Positions 9,091 to 20,002 are shown, counted from the first letter of the stretch. The stretch is DNA of 64,000 bases from Roseiarcus sp963780825 (GCA_963780825.1 CAWADL010000007.1:1-64000); one strand, 5' to 3'. The notes: a model not told the origin generated them from the letters alone. Numbers and translations are program-made.

Positions 9091-10074
9091 TTGATTGAGT
9101 CCGCCGTCTGCCCGCCGCTCAAAATTCTCGTCGCCGGCGCCGGGCCGTTCGGCCAGGAACACCTTATGCGGCTCGCGGCGCGCGACGACGTGCAACTTGT
9201 CGGGCTCGCCGATCCTGATCCCGGTGCGCGTCAGAGCGCGCGCGAACAGTTCGGCGTTGAAACCTGCGTCGACGACACGTCGAAGCTGATCGATACGGTT
9301 GCCGCCGACGCCATTATTGTCGCAACGCCCGCGGACACGCACGTCGCCATCGCAACGCATGCGCTCGATGCCGGGCTGTGCGTGCTACTGGAGAAACCCA
9401 CGGCGACGTCCGCGGAAGGCGCGCGCGCTTTGATTGCTGCGGCGGCGAGAGCCTCAGGCTTCGTGATGCCCGGGCATGTCCTAAGATTTTCGCGCGATCA
9501 CCAGCGGTTGGTCGAAATCGTCCGATCCGGGCGGATCGGTTCTTTGCTCTATGTCAATTCGCGCCGATATCGTGACGACGATCACGCACGGCGCTTTCCC
9601 CATGACGACCCCGTGCTGATGACGCTGGTCCATGACATCGACCTGGCGCAATGGGTCACGGGCGCGGAGTTCGACGAGGCGCACGCTGACCGCGTCGGCG
9701 GCCCCGGATTTCGCTCGATGACGGCTCTGCGCGCGACGACTTCGACAGGAGTCGTTTGCGAGTTGCGAACGACTTGGACGTTCGATGTGGGCGAGGCGCC
9801 GCCGGATCTCCTGGAAGCGGTGGGCGATCGCGGTAGCGTCGAGTTGACGGTGGGCAAAGGAGTGACGTTGTATTGCGAAGGGAGGATCGTGACGTACGCC
9901 ACGATCGAAGGGGACGACGCCTTGCGCAATGAACACGATCATTTTCTAGCGCGCGTGCGCGACCGTTCGCTCGCTCCCGCGGTCGGACTTGCGGAGGCGC
10001 TGGTCGGGTTGAAGCTAGCGGATGCGGCGATGGAATCGTTACGTGAACGGCGCGTTGTGGCGATCAACTCATGA
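9091..10074 (+). CDS. Gfo/Idh/MocA-family oxidoreductase
   Basis: NAD(P)-dependent sugar or cyclitol dehydrogenase-like protein of about 327 residues, uninterrupted. The N-terminal Rossmann fold opens with ILVAGAGPFGQEH, the conserved EKP motif appears as LLEKPTAT, and the C-terminal half holds the MTLVHDIDLAQWV helix of the family's catalytic region. No ATG lies near the fold start. The TTG at 9091 just after AGG is my choice, placing it 2 bp after the hydrolase. The stop overlaps the next ATG (ATGA), so the two are translationally coupled. Confidence 0.85.
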   Translation: MIESAVCPPLKILVAGAGPFGQEHLMRLAARDDVQLVGLADPDPGARQSAREQFGVETCVDDTSKLIDTVAADAIIVATPADTHVAIATHALDAGLCVLLEKPTATSAEGARALIAAAARASGFVMPGHVLRFSRDHQRLVEIVRSGRIGSLLYVNSRRYRDDDHARRFPHDDPVLMTLVHDIDLAQWVTGAEFDEAHADRVGGPGFRSMTALRATTSTGVVCELRTTWTFDVGEAPPDLLEAVGDRGSVELTVGKGVTLYCEGRIVTYATIEGDDALRNEHDHFLARVRDRSLAPAVGLAEALVGLKLADAAMESLRERRVVAINS

Positions 10075-10901
10075 AGCGCGCCGACGCCCACATCCATTTC
10101 TTCCGGCGCGGTTACAGCCGCCCCGGCGCGCCGTCCTTGTTTGGCGAAGGCGAGTTGCAGGCCTACGAGGCGTTGCGGGTTCATCACGAGATCGATCTGG
10201 CGCTCGCGATCGCCTATGAAGGCGAGGGTGGCGATCCCGACAATAATACGTATGTACGGGGGCTCGCGGCGTCGCGCGGTTGGTTGAGGACGCTGGCTTT
10301 CTTTGCAGTGAGCCCGACGCCGGAGCTGTCCGCGGTCGAGCGAGCGCTCGAAGCCGGACATTCGGGCCTCGCGATCTATGCGCTCGACCGCGCCGGCGCC
10401 GAAGCCGTGTTGAACTGGCCCGAAGACGTCTGGCGCGTTCTGCAAGCGCGCGGCGCGACGGTCTCTTTCAATTCTCGCCCGGAGGCGATCGCGACGCTTG
10501 CGCCGTTGGTTGTTCGTTGCAGTCAGATCGCCTTCTTGTTCTCGCATCTCGGCCTTCCCGGCGTAATCAAAACCGATACGGCGTCGGAGGCGATTCACGA
10601 GCGCCTGCGACCATTGCTTGATCTGGCTCCGGCGCCCAATGTCTACGTCAAAATATCCGGCGTGTACGCGACCAGCGATCCGGCGCACCTCTATCCCCAT
10701 GCGGCGGCGCGCGGCGCGATAGCGTCTCTCCTCGACCGTTTTGGAACTCGGCGCTGTCTTTGGGCGTCCGATTTTGCGCCGGCGCTCGAACATGTTTCTT
10801 TCCCGCAGACGTTGGACTGGCCGGGTCATCAGGACCTCACGGAGGAGGAACGTCGGTTGATTTACGGGGAGAACTTACGACACCTTCTTACCACGATGTG
10901 A
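10071..10901 (+). CDS. Amidohydrolase-2 family metal-dependent hydrolase
   Basis: Intact 276-residue TIM-barrel hydrolase. DAHIHFF near the start supplies the HxH metal ligands, FLFSHLGLPG a further histidine, and LWASDFAP the catalytic aspartate, as in 2-pyrone-4,6-dicarboxylate lactonase and related enzymes. It ends ...YGENLRHLL, the family's usual tail. The start overlaps the stop of the oxidoreductase by 4 bp. With the deacylase and oxidoreductase it may hydrolyse a lactone or cyclic intermediate; that is inference. Confidence 0.85.
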   Translation: MKRADAHIHFFRRGYSRPGAPSLFGEGELQAYEALRVHHEIDLALAIAYEGEGGDPDNNTYVRGLAASRGWLRTLAFFAVSPTPELSAVERALEAGHSGLAIYALDRAGAEAVLNWPEDVWRVLQARGATVSFNSRPEAIATLAPLVVRCSQIAFLFSHLGLPGVIKTDTASEAIHERLRPLLDLAPAPNVYVKISGVYATSDPAHLYPHAAARGAIASLLDRFGTRRCLWASDFAPALEHVSFPQTLDWPGHQDLTEEERRLIYGENLRHLLTTM

Positions 10902-10943
10902 GGAGGATCAATCCAATCAGGCCGCTCGCGACCGAGTGGATCC

Positions 10944-11051
10944 GTCATTGCGAGCGAAGCGAAGCAATCCAGCGTGTGATCGACGGTGTGCCGGATAGAG
11001 CCGCTGCGGCGGCGCCGTGGATTGCCACGTCGCTTCGCTCCTCGCAATGAC
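10944..11051. repeat. Interspersed palindrome, family B, copy 2
   Basis: Begins GTCATTGCGAGCGAAGCG and ends CGCTTCGCTCCTCGCAATGAC. It lies between converging gene ends, as copy 1 does. The central ~40 bp differ from the other copies. Confidence 0.8.
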
Positions 11052-11075
11052 GATTCTACTTATCCTCAAAACGCT

Positions 11076-12186
11076 CTAAGCCATCGCTCCGCGCGCCGCG
11101 ATCGGCCAGAGGCACTCGACGCGGCCTTTGCGAATACCGACGTACCAATCATATCGATCAACCGTTGGATCGCAGTGGCCGGGAACCAGCATCAGCCGTT
11201 CATCGAGCCGTAGCGGCGTCGCTTCCGAGCCCAGGGTGAGCTTGCCGTGCTCGTCGGACGCTCCGACATAGGTGACACCCAGCCCGCTCCCAGGCAAGCG
11301 GCATTCCGCTGTCGGTTGCGAGCGCCTTGAGACCGGCGTCGACAACCGCTATGTCCGCGCGGGGTACGCTCATCACCGTCGTCAAAACAAACAACGATTG
11401 CTGAAACGGCGGCGCGGGGCGGTTGCGCGCGTAGTCGGCGTCCATGAATACGTAAGAGCCGGCTTGCAACTCCGTGTAAACGCCGCTCGCGGCTTCCAAC
11501 GCAAACGTGCCCGTGCCGGCGCCGCCCACGATATCACAAGTGATCTGCACGTCGCGCAGGTCCGCGACGACGCCGCCAACAATGTCAACGGCCGTGCGGA
11601 TGCTGGCCGCGCGCTCCTCTGGGGTGCGTTGATGTTGGGCGCGCCCCTGATAAACCTGCAAGCCGCCGAACTTGAGATGAGCGCTGCGCGAAATTTTGCG
11701 GGCGAGCTCAACCACCTCGGGCCCGGGCTGCAAGCCGCACCGATCCATGCCGACATCGACTTCGAGCAACACCGTCAGCCGCTGCCCGGCATCCGATGCG
11801 GCGTGTTCGATCGCCGCCACGCCTGCTTCGCAATCGGCGCAAATCGAGACTTTCGACAGCCGGCTCAGCGCCGCAAATCGGGCCAGCTTTCGGGCGCCGA
11901 CGACCTCGTTGCTGACGAGAATGTCGGCAACGCCGCCCCAGGCCAAGACCTCCGCCTCGGCCACTTTCTGCACGCATTGTCCGACGGCGCCGCGATCCAT
12001 CTGCATGCGTGCGATGACCGGCGACTTGTGGGTTTTCGCGTGCGGCCGCAGCTTCACGCCGGCCTCCCGCGCCATCGCGGCCATCTTGTCGAGATTGCTC
12101 TCAAGCGCGTCGAGATCAATCAACAAGGCCGGCGTGTCGACCTCGTCGATTGACATGCCGGGTTCGGCGGGCGGCGGTTGCAACAT
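11076..12186 (-). CDS. DSD1-type PLP enzyme: D-threonine / 3-hydroxy-D-aspartate aldolase-like (frameshifted)
   Basis: PLP enzyme with an alanine-racemase-like N-terminal barrel. The lysine that binds PLP lies in LRPHAKTHKSP, and VDVGMDRCG and GAGTGTF follow in family order. The C-terminal metal-binding region, with LMLVPGHCDPTVDRYDW (HxC/D zinc or manganese site), lies in a second frame after a shift near 11290. Restored length is about 370 residues. The start is the ATG sharing its A with the GMC stop (TGATG). As the last gene of the operon it would cleave a beta-hydroxy amino acid to an aldehyde and glycine or glyoxylate; the actual substrate is unknown. Confidence 0.82.
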
Positions 12187-13812
12187 CAGGCGGCCATCGA
12201 TCGCGTGGTTTTGACGAGCTCGCTGAAATGGTCGCGGATGTATGTCGCGGCGCGCAGCGCGAGCGCGGAGATCGTCGGCGTGGGGTTCACCACGCCGCCC
12301 GTCGCCACCGCGCTGCCGTCGACAATGAACAAGTTCGGCACATCCCAACTTTGCTGATACTTGTTGAGAACCGACGTGGCGGGATCGGCGCCCATGCGGC
12401 AGGTTCCAATCATGTGCCAGGCGGGCGTTCGATAGACGCCATTCTCGTCGCGATAGTCCGTATATTTGGCCTCGAACCCGCCCACCGCATTGGCAATGTC
12501 TTCGATCCGGTCCAGCATGAAGTTCATCATGCGCCGATCGTTCTCGCCGGGCAGGTAGGTCAGCTTGGCGGCGGGCATGCCGTCGCTGTCGCGATTGTTT
12601 GGATCGAGCGTCACGCGATTATCAGGGTTCGGCAGGTCGTCGCCGATGCCGAAGACGCCGATGACATGGCCGAAATGGCGCTCGAACCAGCGGTGGTGGT
12701 CGCGGCCCCAGGGCGCCTTGGTGTTGGCGAGCCAACCGGCCGCCATGTCGCCCGCCGACGAGGTGCCGGTCAGACAATTGAACTGGAAGCCGTTGACGAA
12801 GCCGCGGCTGACGTCGGTTTCGGCGAATTCGCGGCCAATCATCGAGGCGACATAGCCCATGTGGCTCTCGATCGGCTCGTCGACATACATCTCGCCGGCG
12901 ACCAGCGTGTGGTGCAGCAAGTTGCGGCCGACCTGATCGGAGCTGTTGGCGAGATTGTCCGACGCCAGCAGCAGCCGCGGCGTGCCGACGCCGTTGCACG
13001 CGACGATCACCAGCTTCGCCGCCTGGAACTCGGTCTGGCCGGAATTGCGATCGATGAAATGCACGCCGGTGGCGCGCCCATCGCGGCCGGTCTCGATCTT
13101 CATGGCGCGCGCATAGACGCGGATGCGCGCGCCGGCCTTGAGCGCCTTCGGCCATACCGAGAGCGAGAACTTGCTCATCGAGCCGCGCGGACAACCATTG
13201 CAGACGCCGCAGCCATTGCAGGCGGGCCGGCCGTCGTAGTTCTCGGAGATGACGCCGGCCTCGGCCGGCCACCAATGCCAACCCAGCTTGTCGAACGCGG
13301 CGCCCAAGCCGCGCGGCGGCGCGGGTGAATGGCAGCGGCCCGGTGGGGCAGGGGTCGCGCGGCGGCATCGCCGCATCGCCAGCAAGGCCGCTGACGCCAA
13401 TCAACCGGTCAGCCTGTTCATAGAACGGCGCAAGGTCTTCGTAGGAAATCGGCCAGTTCGGTTGCAGGCCGTGCTCGTCGCCCTTGCGGAAGTCGGAGGG
13501 GCGAAAGCGCGGCCAGATCGCGCCGTAAACGTTGGTTGAGCCGCCAACGCCGTTCCACATCAGCACCTGCGACGAATTGCTCTCGACCGGATAGTCGTCG
13601 GGATGATGGCGCTTGTTGACGTCGGAATTCCAGTTGGTGCGGCGCTGCCAGGCCCAGTTGGAGCTGTAGTGCGGATGGTCGCTGGGCTCGACCCAGCCGC
13701 CTTGCTCCAAACAAAGCACGTCGAGGCCGGCCTCGGCCAGCACCGTCGCGGCCAGGGCGCCGGTCGCGCCGGCGCCGATGATCAGCACATCGCAGGGTTC
13801 GCTTTTGCTCAT
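12186..13812 (-). CDS. GMC-family flavin oxidoreductase (gluconate/2-ketogluconate dehydrogenase-like, frameshifted)
   Basis: FAD enzyme oxidising a sugar or polyol hydroxyl. The dinucleotide motif is DVLIIGAGATGALAA near the N terminus, SQVLMWNGVGGSTNVYGA is the GMC signature region, and NPTPTISALALRAA with HMIGTCRMG holds the C-terminal active-site region. A cysteine cluster CNGCGVCNGCPRGS near residue 200, as in membrane-bound gluconate dehydrogenases, is clear. One shift occurs near 13310. Start ATG and the upstream stop overlap (ATGA) with the subunit-3 gene. The dehydrogenase cytochrome subunit is not found nearby, so the electron acceptor is unclear. Confidence 0.87.
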
Positions 13813-14369
13813 CGGCGTTTCAGCCCCCAAGCCTGTGTTCGGTTGCTTTCGAGATCGAGCCCGGAAATGTCGACGCGGCGCACCTCCGCCGTCTTAATGT
13901 AGCGCCCGCGCCCATGTTTCGGCGTGTCGCGCGCGAGATCAAAGCGCGGCAGCGGATAGCCTTTGATGTGCGGACGTAGCTCGTAGCGGAGTCCCTGTTC
14001 GTTGATCGCCTCGGCCACGAACGGGTTTTCGTAATAGGCGACATAGGCGGCGTCGCGCACCCAACCAAACAATTGCGGCTCGGCCGTCTCCAGGCGCTTC
14101 ACGACCGCGACGCGCGCGCTCTCGTCGAGCCCGCGCAGCGGACCGCCCGCTGCGCGCAGCGCCTTCGCCAACGCCGGGAGCGCGGCGCGACCGCGTTCTT
14201 CAATCAAGCGGTTCGCCAGCGGATGCTGTACGCCTGCGTCGCGCCCGGAGGGCCATTTGCCCTCGCCAGGCAACAGCGTCTCGACGAGGTCTGCGAGCAG
14301 CGCGCAACCACCCGCCGCGCCCAATACTTCGTCGGCATCGGGCGTAGTTTCGAGCCCGCTCTCGGTCAT
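13809..14369 (-). CDS. Gluconate 2-dehydrogenase subunit 3 family protein
   Basis: Intact 186-residue small subunit that pairs with the GMC flavoprotein immediately downstream. Family features are a helical N-terminal half with LVETLLPG..WPSG and a C-terminal YVAYYENPFV...GLRYELRPHIKGYPLP block. No twin-arginine signal is visible at its start, unlike many homologues, so export of the pair may differ or a start may be missed. It overlaps both neighbours by 4 bp. Confidence 0.85.
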   Translation of the reverse strand: MTESGLETTPDADEVLGAAGGCALLADLVETLLPGEGKWPSGRDAGVQHPLANRLIEERGRAALPALAKALRAAGGPLRGLDESARVAVVKRLETAEPQLFGWVRDAAYVAYYENPFVAEAINEQGLRYELRPHIKGYPLPRFDLARDTPKHGRGRYIKTAEVRRVDISGLDLESNRTQAWGLKRR

Positions 14370-15816
14370 GTCGCGCTCTCGATCGCGCGGGTGATGGTGA
14401 TCATCTTGAGTTCGGTCATCGCCTCCAGCGTCAGCTTGCCGCCCAGACGCCCGATGCCGCTCTTGGTGCCCGAGCCGCCGCCGAACGGCAGATGGATCTC
14501 CCAATAGGTAGCTGGAGTCGTTGATGTTGACGATGCCGGCGGGGATCGCCTCGGCGAAACGCAGCCCGCGGTTTATGTCTTTGGTGAAGACGCCAACCGA
14601 CAGGCCGTATTCGCTGTCGAGCGCCAGCGACATCGCCTCTTCGTCGGTGTCAAAGGCCAGGATCGGCGTCACCGGCCCGAATGTTTCCTCCCGGTTGATG
14701 CGCATCTCGCGGGTGACGCCTGTGAGCACGGTGGGCTCGAAGAACAACTCGCTGCCGAGATCCGGCCGCGGCTTGCCGCCGGTCACCAACTTGGCGCCGG
14801 CCGCGATGGCCTCCTCGACATGCTCGCGCACTTTCGCGGCGACCTTGGGATTGTTGAGCGGCCCCATGGTGACGCCCTGATGCAGCGGATCGCCGAGCTT
14901 ATATTCGCGCGCGTGCGCGGCGATTTTCTCCGCCAGCGGCTCGACGATCGAACGGTGGGCGAGCACGCGGCCGGTGGCGGCGCAGATCTGGCCGGCGTTG
15001 GAGAAGGCGCCGTTGGCCGCCGCCTTCGCCGCGCGGGTGAGGTCGGCGTCCTCGAACACCAGCAGCGGGCCGTTGCCGCCGAGCTCCAGCAGCATCGGCT
15101 TGCCGGCGCCGCGCTCGGCGATGCGGCGGCCGGTGGCGGCGCTGCCGGTGAAGCCGATGCCGTTCGTGTCGGGATGGCTGACGATTTCGTCGCCAACCAC
15201 GGGCCCTTCGCCGATCACCAGATTGAGCACGCCGGCCGGCAGATCGGCGGCTTCGATGGCGCGCATCAACTCGACCGCGGCGAGCGAGGTGGTCGGCGCC
15301 GGAACCCAGACGATGGCGTTGCCGGTGACGATGCCGGGCGCCGAGATATTCGACCGGGATGTTGACCGGATAGTTCCAGGGCGTGATCACCGCGTAGACG
15401 CCGCGCGGCTGGCGCAGCGTCATGACGAGCTTGGTTGGATCTTCCGCCGGCAGCGTCTCGCCGCGCATCTGCCGCGCGATCTCGGCGGCGAGGCGGAACC
15501 CGTCGGCGGCCTTGGCGACCTCGCCGGTCGCCTGCGCGAGCGGCTTGCCCTGCTCCTGGCTCAGCACACGCGCAATCGTGGCGCGGCGCTCGTCGATCGC
15601 GGCGGCGATCTTCACGCAGAGATCGGCGCGCTGCCAGACCGAGCGCTTCGCCCACGCCGGCTGCGCTTGTTTCGCCGCCGCGATGGCCTTTTGCGCGGTC
15701 TCGCGGTCGCTCTTCGGCAGCCAGGCGATCTGCTCGCCGCTCGCGGGATTGATCGCGGCCATGCGCTCGGCAGCCGGCGTCCAGCGGCCGGCGATGTAGT
15801 TGGCGAAGGTTTCCAT
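14366..15816 (-). CDS. NAD-dependent aldehyde dehydrogenase (frameshifted)
   Basis: Aldehyde dehydrogenase superfamily, about 483 residues. VITPWNYPVNIP binds the cofactor, GFTGSAATGR contains the NAD-binding helix, LELGGNGP holds the general-base glutamate and NAGQICAATGRV the catalytic cysteine. The NREETFGPV motif is present. Shifts lie near 15345 and 14510. It ends ...TITRAIESAT, overlapping the next ATG. Between a metallohydrolase and a GMC dehydrogenase, it probably oxidises the aldehyde formed by the latter. It is close in style to succinate-semialdehyde and benzaldehyde dehydrogenases. Confidence 0.87.
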
Positions 15817-15817
15817 C

Positions 15818-16967
15818 TCAGTTCTCCGTAGAATGCCACCACTTGCCGCCGATCACGACGCCGCGGGCAAACAGCCGCTCGTTGGCGGTGACGACTTCGC
15901 CGCGCACGTCCTCGAGCGGGAATTGTCCCTCGTCGTAGTTCGAGAATGCTGGCGTCGCCGACGCTGCCGGGCTTGAAGGTGCCGAGTTCGGGGCGATTGA
16001 GCGCCTCGGCGGCGTTGACGGTCGAGGCCGCGATCACGTCGCTGCAGCCGCATGCCGAGCGCGAGGAACTTCGACAGCGTCGTCACCTGATCGTAGGCGG
16101 GGCCGTTGATGCACAGCGCATGGACGTCGGACGAGATCGTGTCCGGCGCAGAAGCCTTCCGCCATCATGGCGCGCGCGGTCTTCCAACTGAACGAGCCCA
16201 TGCCGTGCCCGATGTCGAACAGCACGCCGCGCTGGCGCGCCGCGAGCAGCGGCGGGCTTGACCTTGCCGCGGCCGTCGACCGGCGCGTTGGGGAACGGGC
16301 GGAAGCGTGGGTCAGCACGTCGCCCGGGCGCAGCCGCTCCACGACCGCCTCGTAGGACGGCGGCGGCTCGTCGATATGCACCATCAGCGGCAGGTTGGTG
16401 GCGTCGGCGACCTGTTCGGCGACGTCGAGCGGCACGATGCCCGGCCGTCGCCGCTGGCGATCCGGCCGATGCGGACCTTGATGCCGACGATGAGGTCGCG
16501 ATTGGCCTCGACGACGTCCAGGCAATCGCGCGCGGCGAGCAGGCGGATGTCGTGGCCCTCGCCAACCATCACCCGGTTGGAAAAGCCGTAGATGCCGGCG
16601 AAGGAGACATGCAGATAGGGCAGGATGCGCACCGCGCTGCGCTCGATCACATGCTTGCGGAAACCCGCGAAATTGCCGGGGCCGGCGCTGCCGGTGTCGA
16701 CGCAGGTCGTCACCGCGCTGCGGCGCGCGAAATCCTCGGCGTCGATGCCCGAGCGACGTGCCGCCCCAATAGACGTGGGTGTGCAGGTCGATCAGGCCGG
16801 GCGTCACGATGCGTCCGGCGACATCGCGGACCTCGGCGCCGCCGGCGTCGAGCCGTGTCGCCGACCGCCGCGACCGGCCGTCCGGCGAAGGCGACATCGG
16901 TGACGCGATCGATGTTTTGCGACGGGTCGATCACCCGGCCGTTGCGAAGGACAAGATCGAAGCTCAT
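15818..16967 (-). CDS. Dihydroorotase-like metallohydrolase, EF_0837/AHA_3915-type (frameshifted)
   Basis: Amidohydrolase/deacetylase-type enzyme. LVLRNGRVIDPSQNID opens the fold, TPGLIDLHTHVYWG gives the HxH ligands, VGIKVRIGR the carbamylated lysine strand, LMVHIDEPPP and RGVLFDIGHGMGSFSW further metal ligands, and TISSDVHA the catalytic aspartate. At least eight one-base shifts scatter these motifs over three frames between 16870 and 15950, the worst case in the window. All motifs occur in the right order at the right spacing. It would hydrolyse a cyclic amide or remove an acetyl group from the imported compound. The ALDH start follows one base after its stop. Confidence 0.75.
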
Positions 16968-17003
16968 GCAACGCGTCTGTCTGCTGATTGTCGGAGTTGG
17001 CGA

Positions 17004-18036
17004 TCAGGCGTCGAGGCGAAGGCCGCTGCCGCGGTCGAAGAGGTGAACGGACGGCCCAGGGGCGGCCAGCGTCATCGGAGCGCCCGGCGTCAAGCCCGCG
17101 GGATCGGCGCAGGTGGCCTTGATCATCTGCGCCGCCGATCTCGACGTCGAGATAGTGAAGCGGGCCCGCCGGCTCGATCAGCGCGAGTTCGCCCGACAGG
17201 GACAGCGCGCCGTCGTCGCGGCGTCTGCTTGGCAGGGCGTCAGATCATGCGGCCGCACGCCGACGAGGCGATGCTCGCCGTGGCCGCCCGGCGCGGTGTC
17301 GCCGGACAGGAAGTTCATCTGCGGCGAGCCGATGAAGCCGGCGACGAAGAGGTTGGCGGGGCGCCTGTAGATCGTCATCGGTTCGTCGAACTGTTGCAGC
17401 GCGCCGCCGTTCATCACGGCGATCCGGTCGGAGAGCACCATCGCCTCCTCCTGGTCGTGCGTGACGAAGACGACGGTGGTCTTCAGCTCGCGTTGCAGCC
17501 GTTTGATCTCGGTTCGGGTCTTCACCCGCAGCGAGGCGTCGAGGTTGGACAACGGCTCGTCCATCAACAGCGCGGCCGGGTTGCGCACGATCGCGCGCCC
17601 GACCGCGACGCGCTGGCGTTGGCCGCCGGACAGTTCGGCCGGCGCACCGTTCGAGCAAATCTTCAAGGCCGAGCAGATGCGCCGCCCAGGCGACCTGCGC
17701 GTCGATGGTTGGCTCCGGCGCCTTCTGCTGGCGCAACGGGAAAGCGAGATTGTCGCGCACCGACATATGCGGATAGAGCGCGTAGTCCTGAAACACCAGG
17801 GCGATGTTGCGGTCGCGCGCGGCGACGCGCGTGACATCGCGCCCGTCGAACAGGATGCGGCCGTCCGACACCTCCTCGAGCCCCGCGATGCAGAACAGCA
17901 GCGTGCTCTTGCCGCAGCCCGAGGGTCCGAGAAAGGATACGAAGGCGCCGTCGGGAATTTCGACGTCGAGCGCCTGCAACACCGGGACTGGCCCGTAAGC
18001 TCTTGCTCGACGCCCGCGATCGATGATCGAACTCAT
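17004..18036 (-). CDS. Carbohydrate ABC transporter ATP-binding protein, UgpC/MsmX-type (frameshifted)
   Basis: Cytoplasmic ATPase of the importer encoded upstream. Walker A GPSGCGKSTLL, the Q-loop in LVFQDYALYPHMSV, signature AELSGGQRQRVAVGRA, Walker B LLMDEPLSNLD and switch histidine VFVTHDQEEA are all visible. A C-terminal OB-type domain (FVAGFIGSPQMNFL... LVGVRPHDL) marks the CUT1 class. Shifts lie near 17655, 17225 and 17130. The end is the TGA after SGLRLDA. A TAGGAGC site 5 bp downstream of the permease stop serves the start. It may also power the ATPase-less importer at 1.2-4.6 kb. Confidence 0.88.
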
Positions 18037-18040
18037 GCTC

Positions 18041-18966
18041 CTAGCCCTTGATGGCGCCGGAGAGAGCGCCCTGAACGAGGATAGCGCTGGAAGAAGAAGG
18101 CGACCAGCACGGGCGGCAGGATGGACAGCACGCTGGCCGCGAACATGGGTCCGTATTCGTAGAACTGCGCCTGGCTGAGGAAACCGGAGATCACCACCGG
18201 AATGGTCTGCGCCTTCGGGGTCGAGGTGAGGATGAGCGCGAACAGGAACTCGTTCCAACTCGCCAGGAAACAGAAGATCGCCGCCGCGACGATGCCCGGC
18301 CGCACGACCGGCAGCAGCACCTGCCGCATCATCGAAACATGCGAGCAGCCGTCGATCAGCGCCGCCCGGTCGAGGCTGACCGGCACGCCCTCGAAATAGC
18401 TGCGCATCATCCAGGCGCTCAAGCGGCAGCAGGAAGCTGCAATAGGCGATGATGAGGCCCGTGCGGGTGTCGATCAGCCCGAAGCACGCGGTAGGCGATG
18501 AAGAACGGCAGCACCAGCGTCAGCGCCGGCGTCATGCGCGTCAACAGCAGCGCCCACAGGCTCGCGCCGAAGAAGCGCCTTCGGCCGTAGCGCGCGAACG
18601 CATAGCCGGCGAACGAGCCGAGCGCGACGCAGACGGCCGAGACGGAGGCGCCGACGACGAAGCTGTTCAGCAGCGACGAGCGGCACGCGCTTGGCCTGCA
18701 CGCTGGTGGAGAACGAGCCGCCCGACTGCGGCAGCAGCACGGTCTGGAAGTTTTGCAAGGTGAGGCTGCTCGGCACGAGGGTCGGCGGGCGTGCGGATGA
18801 GGTCGCTGGCGGGCGTCGCGCTCATCAGCACGAGCGCGAGCACCGGAAGCGCCGACCAAAGGAGAATGATCAGCGCGAGCAGGCGCGAAGCCGCCGCGGC
18901 GCCAGAAGATCCTCCAGCGGCCGCGGGAGCGCTGCGCCGCGGCCGCGAGTGGCGGCAGCGTCGCCA
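18041..18966 (-). CDS. Carbohydrate ABC transporter permease, MalG-like (frameshifted)
   Basis: Second permease of the importer. Membrane segments include RLLALIILLWSALPVLALVLM at the N terminus and SVSAVCVALGSFAGYAFARYG; the EAA loop is EGVPVSLDRAALIDGCSHVSMMRQVLLPV. Shifts lie near 18890, 18785, 18670, 18485, 18420 and 18080. Start ATG at 18966 is a judgement, since no stop codon of the upstream gene precedes it in any frame. Confidence 0.75.
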
Positions 18967-20002
18967 TCGGCGGAGCGCGTCCGGCTTCGCAGTTCGAGCG
19001 CAAGCCTCGGGGTCGCCGTCGAGGTCGGTCGTACGCGGCCGGCTTCGACCGTCGCGGCCCGAGCACCAGCGATATAGACGATCGCGAGCAGGAAGCTCAG
19101 GATCGTCAGGCAATAGAGAATGCTCGCGCCCTCGCCGAAGCGCAGGAACTGAAACGAGGTGAGATAGCCGAGCCAGGACAGCACGGTCGTCGCGGCGCCC
19201 GGGCCGCCGCGCGTCATGATCCACAGCAGATCGAAAGCCATCAGCGCGTTGATGGTCGCGACGACGGAGATGAAGAACAGGTTCGGCTTCAACCACGGCA
19301 GCGTGATGTTGAAGAAGCGCGACACCGGCCCGGCGCCATCCAGCATGGCGGCGCGGTGCAGGCTTGCCGGCATCGATTGCAAGCCCCGCCAGCAGCATCA
19401 GCGCCGTCAGCGGCGCCTGGCTCCAGACATTGGTGAGCGCCACAAGGTTGAGCGCGCGGAACCCGTCGCCGAGCCACGGCAGCGCGAGGCTGCCCGAGCC
19501 CCAGATCGTTGAGCAGGCCCGTCAGCGCGCCGTAATTGCCGGCATAGATGAAGGACCACAGCACGCCGACCGAAACCGGCGCCATCGCCCAGGGCACGAG
19601 CACGACGCTGCGCAGCAAGCCGCGGCCGGGAAAGCGCTCGTTGAGCACCAGCGCCATCGCCATGCCGATCACGGTCGTGCCGACGAGCGAGAAGGCCGCG
19701 AAATAGGCGGTGCGGCCGATCGCGGCCCAGAAATCCGGCGTTGCCGAGCAGCGCCGCGTAATTGCCGAGGCCGACGAAGATCCAGCGTTTGGTGATCGGG
19801 TTGGTGCGATTGAGGCTGAGAAAGAGGCTGTAGACCAGCGGCGCGCCGACCACGGCCGCGACGACCAGCAGCGTCGGCAGCGACGGCGAGATAGGCGAAC
19901 GCCGGCGACGCGGCCGCAGGCTGCCGCCGGCGGCCTCGGCGAAGCGCGGACGCGGCGGCCTGCGCGCGGCGCGACCTCGAGCTGTGTCGAAGGCTGGCGC
20001 AA
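18967..20002 (-). CDS. Carbohydrate ABC transporter permease, MalF-like (frameshifted, 3' end uncertain)
   Basis: First permease of the importer. Typical segments are VVGAPLVYSLFLSLNRTNP near the N terminus, AAIGRTAYFAAFSLVGTTVIGMAMALVLNERFPGR in the middle and the EAA loop MPASLHRAAMLDGAGPVSRF. Shifts lie near 19890, 19740, 19505 and 19370. The start is a TTG 28 bp after the binding-protein stop and is weakly supported. After the last membrane segment (ILYCLTILSFLLAIVYIAG) all three frames remain open into the MalG-like gene, so the stop was probably lost to an indel, or the two are fused. Confidence 0.72.

Noticed and set aside
8005..10074. A single 689-residue fusion of hydrolase and oxidoreductase
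   Set aside because: The open frame joins them only through a shifted, non-coding-like middle. The hydrolase tail reads to its own stop at 9088 in another frame.
5609..11051. CRISPR-like repeats
   Set aside because: The repeats are inverted pairs thousands of bases apart, not direct repeats with regular spacers.
11076..12186. Alanine racemase
   Set aside because: The N-terminal barrel is shared, but the GHCDPTVDRYDW metal site and overall order fit the DSD1/D-threonine aldolase group.
12150..13328. 392-codon open frame opposite the GMC gene
   Set aside because: Low-complexity Arg/Ala/Val/Glu-rich product from antisense reading of GC-rich DNA; the GMC motifs on the other strand are decisive.
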